Of a stretch of 64,000 bases of DNA, positions 59,919 through 64,000 are shown piece by piece. The notes beneath the pieces are model-generated. The model saw only the letters and a program-made list of their open reading frames with translations. It was not told the origin of the DNA and searched no databases. The position numbers and the translations under genes were made by a program. Source of the stretch: Megamerina dolium (Eukaryota > Arthropoda > Insecta > Diptera > Megamerinidae); NCBI GenBank assembly GCA_963854835.1, contig OY978525.1, forward strand, positions 115,643,018-115,707,017. Direction: 5' to 3'. Every line of letters begins with the position of its first letter. Within the stretch, counting starts at the first letter, position 1.

Positions 59919-61420
59919 TAATAAGTGAGAAAACGTGGGCAACACATCGTAGAGTAGGTTTTAAGAAAGCGGTGAAAAAAAAAATAATCCTTTCTTGCAA
60001 AAAATGCAAAATAAAAAAAGTACACGTGTGCGGCAACACGCAACGCCACCTTAAAACCCACACTCGTTATATAAAAAATCTCGTCACACATTACAGTGCG
60101 AATTGCACTGTATTGTTGTCGATCACAGTGTCATATTGTCATGAAGATATGTTGCCACAAAAACAAATAGCAACAAATATATACTCTCGTAAAGACAATT
60201 GTTTTTTCTTGCCGCAATCGCGATCGCAGCGAATTTACAATTTTATTAGCGCCTCTAATTTATTCAACACTCTAGCAGTGTAGTACTTGTAACAATCTGT
60301 GAAAAGCATGTAGAATTTTGTAACCAATTCAATTATCAAGAGCTGACATATTTTCTGTAACATATAGTACAAATATTTAATATATAAATATTTCATAAAT
60401 TGACACGATCACCGAAAATTACTACTCGTATTGCTAACTACTCACTACCAAGCAGAAGAAAAAAAAAAAATAAGGCAAAAATTATAAATTGACCATTAGC
60501 TTATTTATAATTTTTCTTTTACTATGCTAAATTTTTTTCTTTCACAGCCATGATTATAATTTGTGAGCATTTATTTACTACTCATGTTGCTTGCTCATTG
60601 ACTGTTGCATATACCTACAATACATTTTCTTATGTAATCCATGAATATGTAGGCGCTTATGTCAAACAATTGGTTACGCACACTTGCAACAATTTTGACG
60701 TAATTTTCTGACGTGATTTTTTGTCATTTTTCAAAGCACACACAAAAAAATTGTCTAATTCTGAAGGCGTTTGCAAAAATTGCTTTTTTCTTTTTTGTAT
60801 GATGGACTTTTTTTATTGTCTGTTTTGTCATTGTTGTTGTTCTTTTCATTTCTTATATTTATTGCATGTCACTGGGTATTGTTGTGCGTTTTTTAACGTA
60901 CTGAAGAAATTAGGTTAACAACATTTTTCTTAGGCAACTGTGTCCCTATTGTACGTGAGTATGTGAGTGAATGGTGGTAGTGAGTCAAGTGACATGTAGT
61001 AGTTAAGATTTTTCCTTAAATTAGAATTTATCATTTATCCAAATGTGCTATTATGATTTGTAGGTGTAGGCACATTTTAACAAATTGCAAATTAAAATTG
61101 AAGCAAACACAAAAAATGAAATAACAAAAAAAAATGCTCAAAATTACAATATTTGGTTTTTTTGCAATTTCATACAGTGGAAACTGCTTTGGAATTGTAA
61201 CAATGTGACTTAATTTAAGGTTGATTGTCTAGGGGGATTGATTTCAGCTCAGAACGAAAGATCTAGACCCATATAGTTAAATCTCCAAAACGTTTTGCAT
61301 TCTCACGTGAAATTTTTTTATGGTCAAATCAAATTGCAATTTTTTGCCTGACTGCATTTAGAATAAATGAGAAAAAAGGGTTAAAATTCATATCGCAGCA
61401 AAATATGTTGTTCAAGTATA
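59405..61420. other. AT-rich non-coding stretch
   Basis: A long (CA)n at 59866-59916; no gene recognised. Plus frames at 59972-60283 and 60721-60918 lack motifs. Confidence 0.5.
59866..59916. repeat. (CA)n microsatellite, about 25 units
   Basis: Perfect CA repeat, the longest perfect dinucleotide tract outside the (TA)n flanks of the long-TIR element. Confidence 0.95.
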
Positions 61421-61426
61421 TGTAGT

Positions 61427-61634
61427 AAAATTTCACGAGGAATAATTTTGTAAAACATTTTAACCCGTTATCTCTCTCACAAAACGGTCGTTTTGACCAC
61501 TTTTTTGAAAAGTCTACATAAAATGATATTTAAGAGGTGGCTAGAGGGTTAAAATGTTCCAGAAAATTATTTATTGGAAAATTTCACTAGGGGTATTCTC
61601 AGACAAAATTTTGATACAATAAACGTAAAAGTCC
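61427..61634. mobile_element. Palindromic MITE-like repeat, copy 2
   Basis: Partner of 55361-55572, same orientation. Core TTAACCCGTTATC (61460) to GGCTAGAGGGTTAA (to 61552), TTAA at both borders. The flanks AAAATTTCACGAGGAATAAT and CACTAGGGGTATTCTCAGAC match copy 1, so the family unit is larger than the TTAA-bounded core. Confidence 0.7.
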
Positions 61635-61639
61635 ACAGA

Positions 61640-62915
61640 AATTAAAAACCAAATATGTCTGATTCGGGTTTTGGAGACCTGCCTCTATAGTTGACTAAAC
61701 TTGATATTGATTATGATTTTCACTTCAGCAGATGATCAGTAAATGATCGAATTCTCTTAACTAAAAAACGATCTTGACTGTTGCAAGTACAATATATTGA
61801 ACAAGAGTTTGAAATTAAATGCATATTCTGCTGAGAAATAATTATGGCAAAATCATCTATTAGTAAAAACTTTTATATTGGCGATAAATTGGATAGAAAA
61901 TAGTACTGATAGCCTTCCATTTATTTAGAAAATACACTTTTCATAGAAAAATAGCAACTTTAGGTCAACCATTTGTTGAGATTGATTTTTTGTTTGTTTA
62001 TTTCCCATTTAACTTACACCTCTTCATTACCAATAAGTATTGAAGAATTGAAGTAATATTAAATCAATACATAAGGCTACATCTGTATTAGTTCATTAAA
62101 TGACAACAAATGTCATAGTGAAATGCATGCCTAACTCCATAAATGCAATTTATATGCTAAACGAGCTATTTCTATACGATAGTAATAAATAATTCACCAA
62201 ATCAACCAGTGTCAAAACAGAGAGAAAATAAATTCTTTAAAATCACGTCACAAATGTGCTACAATTATCTTTTTTTTTTTGCAGTAAATTAGTTATTTTT
62301 TTTTTTTTTGTACTTTGCAAAACATAACGAGCCAGATTAACCACCACCATTGCCATATACTGATGATATAAAAACATGCAAAAAAGTTATAACTCTTGAC
62401 GTTTAATCAGCGACAACAGCTAACAATAACAACAACAATAACAACAACAACAAGCATACAGAATGACAAAAAGGAAGAAAATATGTGAATATGTAATCAT
62501 TAATATGCTGGGTGTAATGTATGTGAGTGCGTGTGTGTAATTGAAAATCAACAAAAAAATTGGCGAAAAATGTACCAAAAGCAAAATTAGGTCATGTTAT
62601 ATATACGAGTACTAGTAAACAGAACAAAAATATAAATGGTTGTGGTTAATTGAAATAATACACATTGTAGCAACAAAATATAAATGTATCCTTTTATTTG
62701 TAATTGTTATTTTGTTGGTTAATAAATATTATTTCTTAAAGCGAAAGACAACAACAACAACATTATTATGGAAATAAAAAATACAAATATGATTTTATGT
62801 ATTTTTATGAAAAAAAAAAAAAAAAGAATAACGTGTGACTCCTCCCATGACATTATTTATATGCGTGTTAATCATTGCTTTAAACGCATCAACATATGTG
62901 TGCATATATATACAT
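61640..62915. other. AT-rich non-coding stretch
   Basis: (AAC)n at 62421-62453; otherwise nothing recognised. Confidence 0.5.
62421..62453. repeat. (AAC)n microsatellite, imperfect
   Basis: AAC units with AAT interruptions. Confidence 0.88.
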
Positions 62916-62920
62916 ATGTA

Positions 62921-64000
62921 CGAGGCTGCTATTTATATTTCGGGATCTGGCAACACCATAAAGCTTCGTTTACAGTGAGTTAAGAAAATCAATTTGGCCA
63001 AAAAAAAAAATGGAAATTTCAAGAGAAGGTTTTCGTTGGAGAATTTTTCACAACTTTCAACGTGTCGATGAACTCAGTTCTTTGTATGGCGATCAAGCAC
63101 CATCAAAAAGCACAGTATATCGCTAGTATTGTGAATTCAATCGTGATCGTAATTCGATCGCCGACGAATTCCATGAAGGTCCTCCATAGTCGGTTGTTGT
63201 TCCACAAACCATCGATGCAGTGCATGAACTGATAATGAACTGATCGTCATGTGACGTCATAGAGGTATCCTTGCACGTGAGTTCCACTTCAATATATACG
63301 ATTTTGCATGAACAGTTAGTTGTTAAAAAAATTTTCAGTCATTGGAGACCACATAATTTATCAATAGCTCGAAAAAAAAGGCTCGCTTCGATTGGTGTAA
63401 GGAAATGCTTAAAAAATTCGACCGTGGTGCTTCAAAAGACGTGACATGACAGGTGACGAATCATCGATATATGCGTATGAATCGCAAACAAAACAGCAAT
63501 CGACCGTGTGGGTGTTCCAAGATGAGCCAAATCCAACAAAAGTTCTTTTGGGGCCGCAGCACGTCGAAGCAAATGGTCGCCTGTTTCTTCGTCCGAATGG
63601 GTCTCATGTGGCCACTGTTCCACTTGAGCAACGTAGGACTGTGAATTCTGAGCGGAACACGACCATTTGTTTGCCGGAAGTCTTTAGAGAAATTCGCAAA
63701 ACCAACCGTCAAAGACTGCGAGCTCTCACACATCTCCTGATCAAACAGATGAATTTTTGAGTAGTCAAAACATCGACTTGATGACTCATCCTCCTGATTT
63801 GGTACCCAATAACTTCTTCTTGTTCCCGAATATCAAAGCATAAACTGCGTGATCAACGTTTTCCGAGCGCCAAAGAAGCAGTTGAAGCGTTCAAAAACCA
63901 TATTTTGAAAGTTTCTCAAGAGCAATGGAATAAAATGCTATGACAAATCGTTGGAACGAATGCAAAATTGCATTGATCATCATGGTGAATATTTTGAAAA
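62921..64000 (+). mobile_element. mariner family B, 5' ITR and nearly whole transposase, cut by window edge
   Basis: TA (62919-62920) then the ITR CGAGGCTGCTATTTATATTT. ATG at 63010 starts MEISREGFRWRIFHNFQRVD; SKSTVYR and RDRNSIADEFHEGPP follow with stops between. Helix-turn-helix region degraded near 63250-63330. The frame 63446-63760 reads TGDESSIYAYESQTKQQS (first Asp kept, the usual Trp is Ser), TVWVFQDEPNPTKVLLGPQ, TVNSERNTTICLPEVFREIR and KTNRQRLRA. The HHDN block with the second Asp is deleted exactly here; ASSHTSPDQTDEF continues in another frame. The third block reads LVPNNFFLFPNIK, with Asn in place of the catalytic Asp. The tail FPSAKEAVEAFKNHILKVSQ and a decayed C-terminus run to the window end. 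Inactive. Sister copy at 3240-3985. Confidence 0.9.

Noticed and set aside
59804..60091. Minus-strand frame with CVCVCV
   Set aside because: Translation of the (CA)n tract at 59866-59916.

Overview
The window is eukaryotic, AT-rich, gene-poor DNA from an insect, most likely a higher dipteran. A tephritid fruit fly is my best guess. This rests on the dense (CAA)n/(CAG)n/(ATC)n/(CA)n/(TA)n microsatellites, several decayed mariner lineages, RNase H-bearing non-LTR retrotransposons and a tRNA-headed SINE. The genus is inference. I found no convincing host exon, rRNA, functional tRNA, operon or CRISPR. The window looks intergenic or deep-intronic, with ordinary non-coding DNA broken up by transposon remains.

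Layout. 1-236 is the 3' end of a mariner (family A). 1293-1733 (-) is a degenerate, unrecognised protein-like frame. 3240-3985 (-) is a mariner of family B. 5575-6463 is the tail of an RNase H-type LINE. 6790-7036 is a tandem duplication. 7521-8222 is the 3' end of a second LINE type. 10905-11124 is a SINE and 11260-11600 a mariner fragment. 14006-14340 is a diverged tandem repeat. 16310-17345 is mariner family C and 18267-19260 mariner A with both inverted ends. 20545-21383 is a three-unit, 279-bp tandem array. 23405-25430 is a nest of LINE, palindrome and SINE. 26664-27974 is mariner family E. 30360-31340 holds tRNA-like SINE scraps. SINEs follow at 34554, 41641, 51046 and 57702. Mariner A recurs at 36908 and 52792, D lies at 43823, a second E-type copy at 50099, and B again at 62921 running off the window.

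The most unusual objects are four. The first is a 1.44-kb element at 47772-49210 with about 230-bp inverted arms set inside a (TA)n tract; it carries a gene-like reading frame with its own start context and poly(A) signal. The second is a 321-bp palindrome at 24721-25041 beside a SINE with a perfect 16-bp target duplication. The third is a pair of palindromic MITE-like repeats at 55361 and 61427 whose cores are bounded by TTAA. The fourth is a 760-bp insertion with 10-bp inverted ends at 46145-46904, interrupting a tandem repeat of about 108 bp.

The parts do not form a pathway. What links them is transposition history: cut-and-paste DNA elements with TA targets (mariners), copy-and-paste LINEs, and SINEs presumably mobilised by LINE machinery. 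Every transposase and reverse-transcriptase frame I could read is broken by stops, frameshifts, deletions or loss of catalytic residues, so none looks autonomous.
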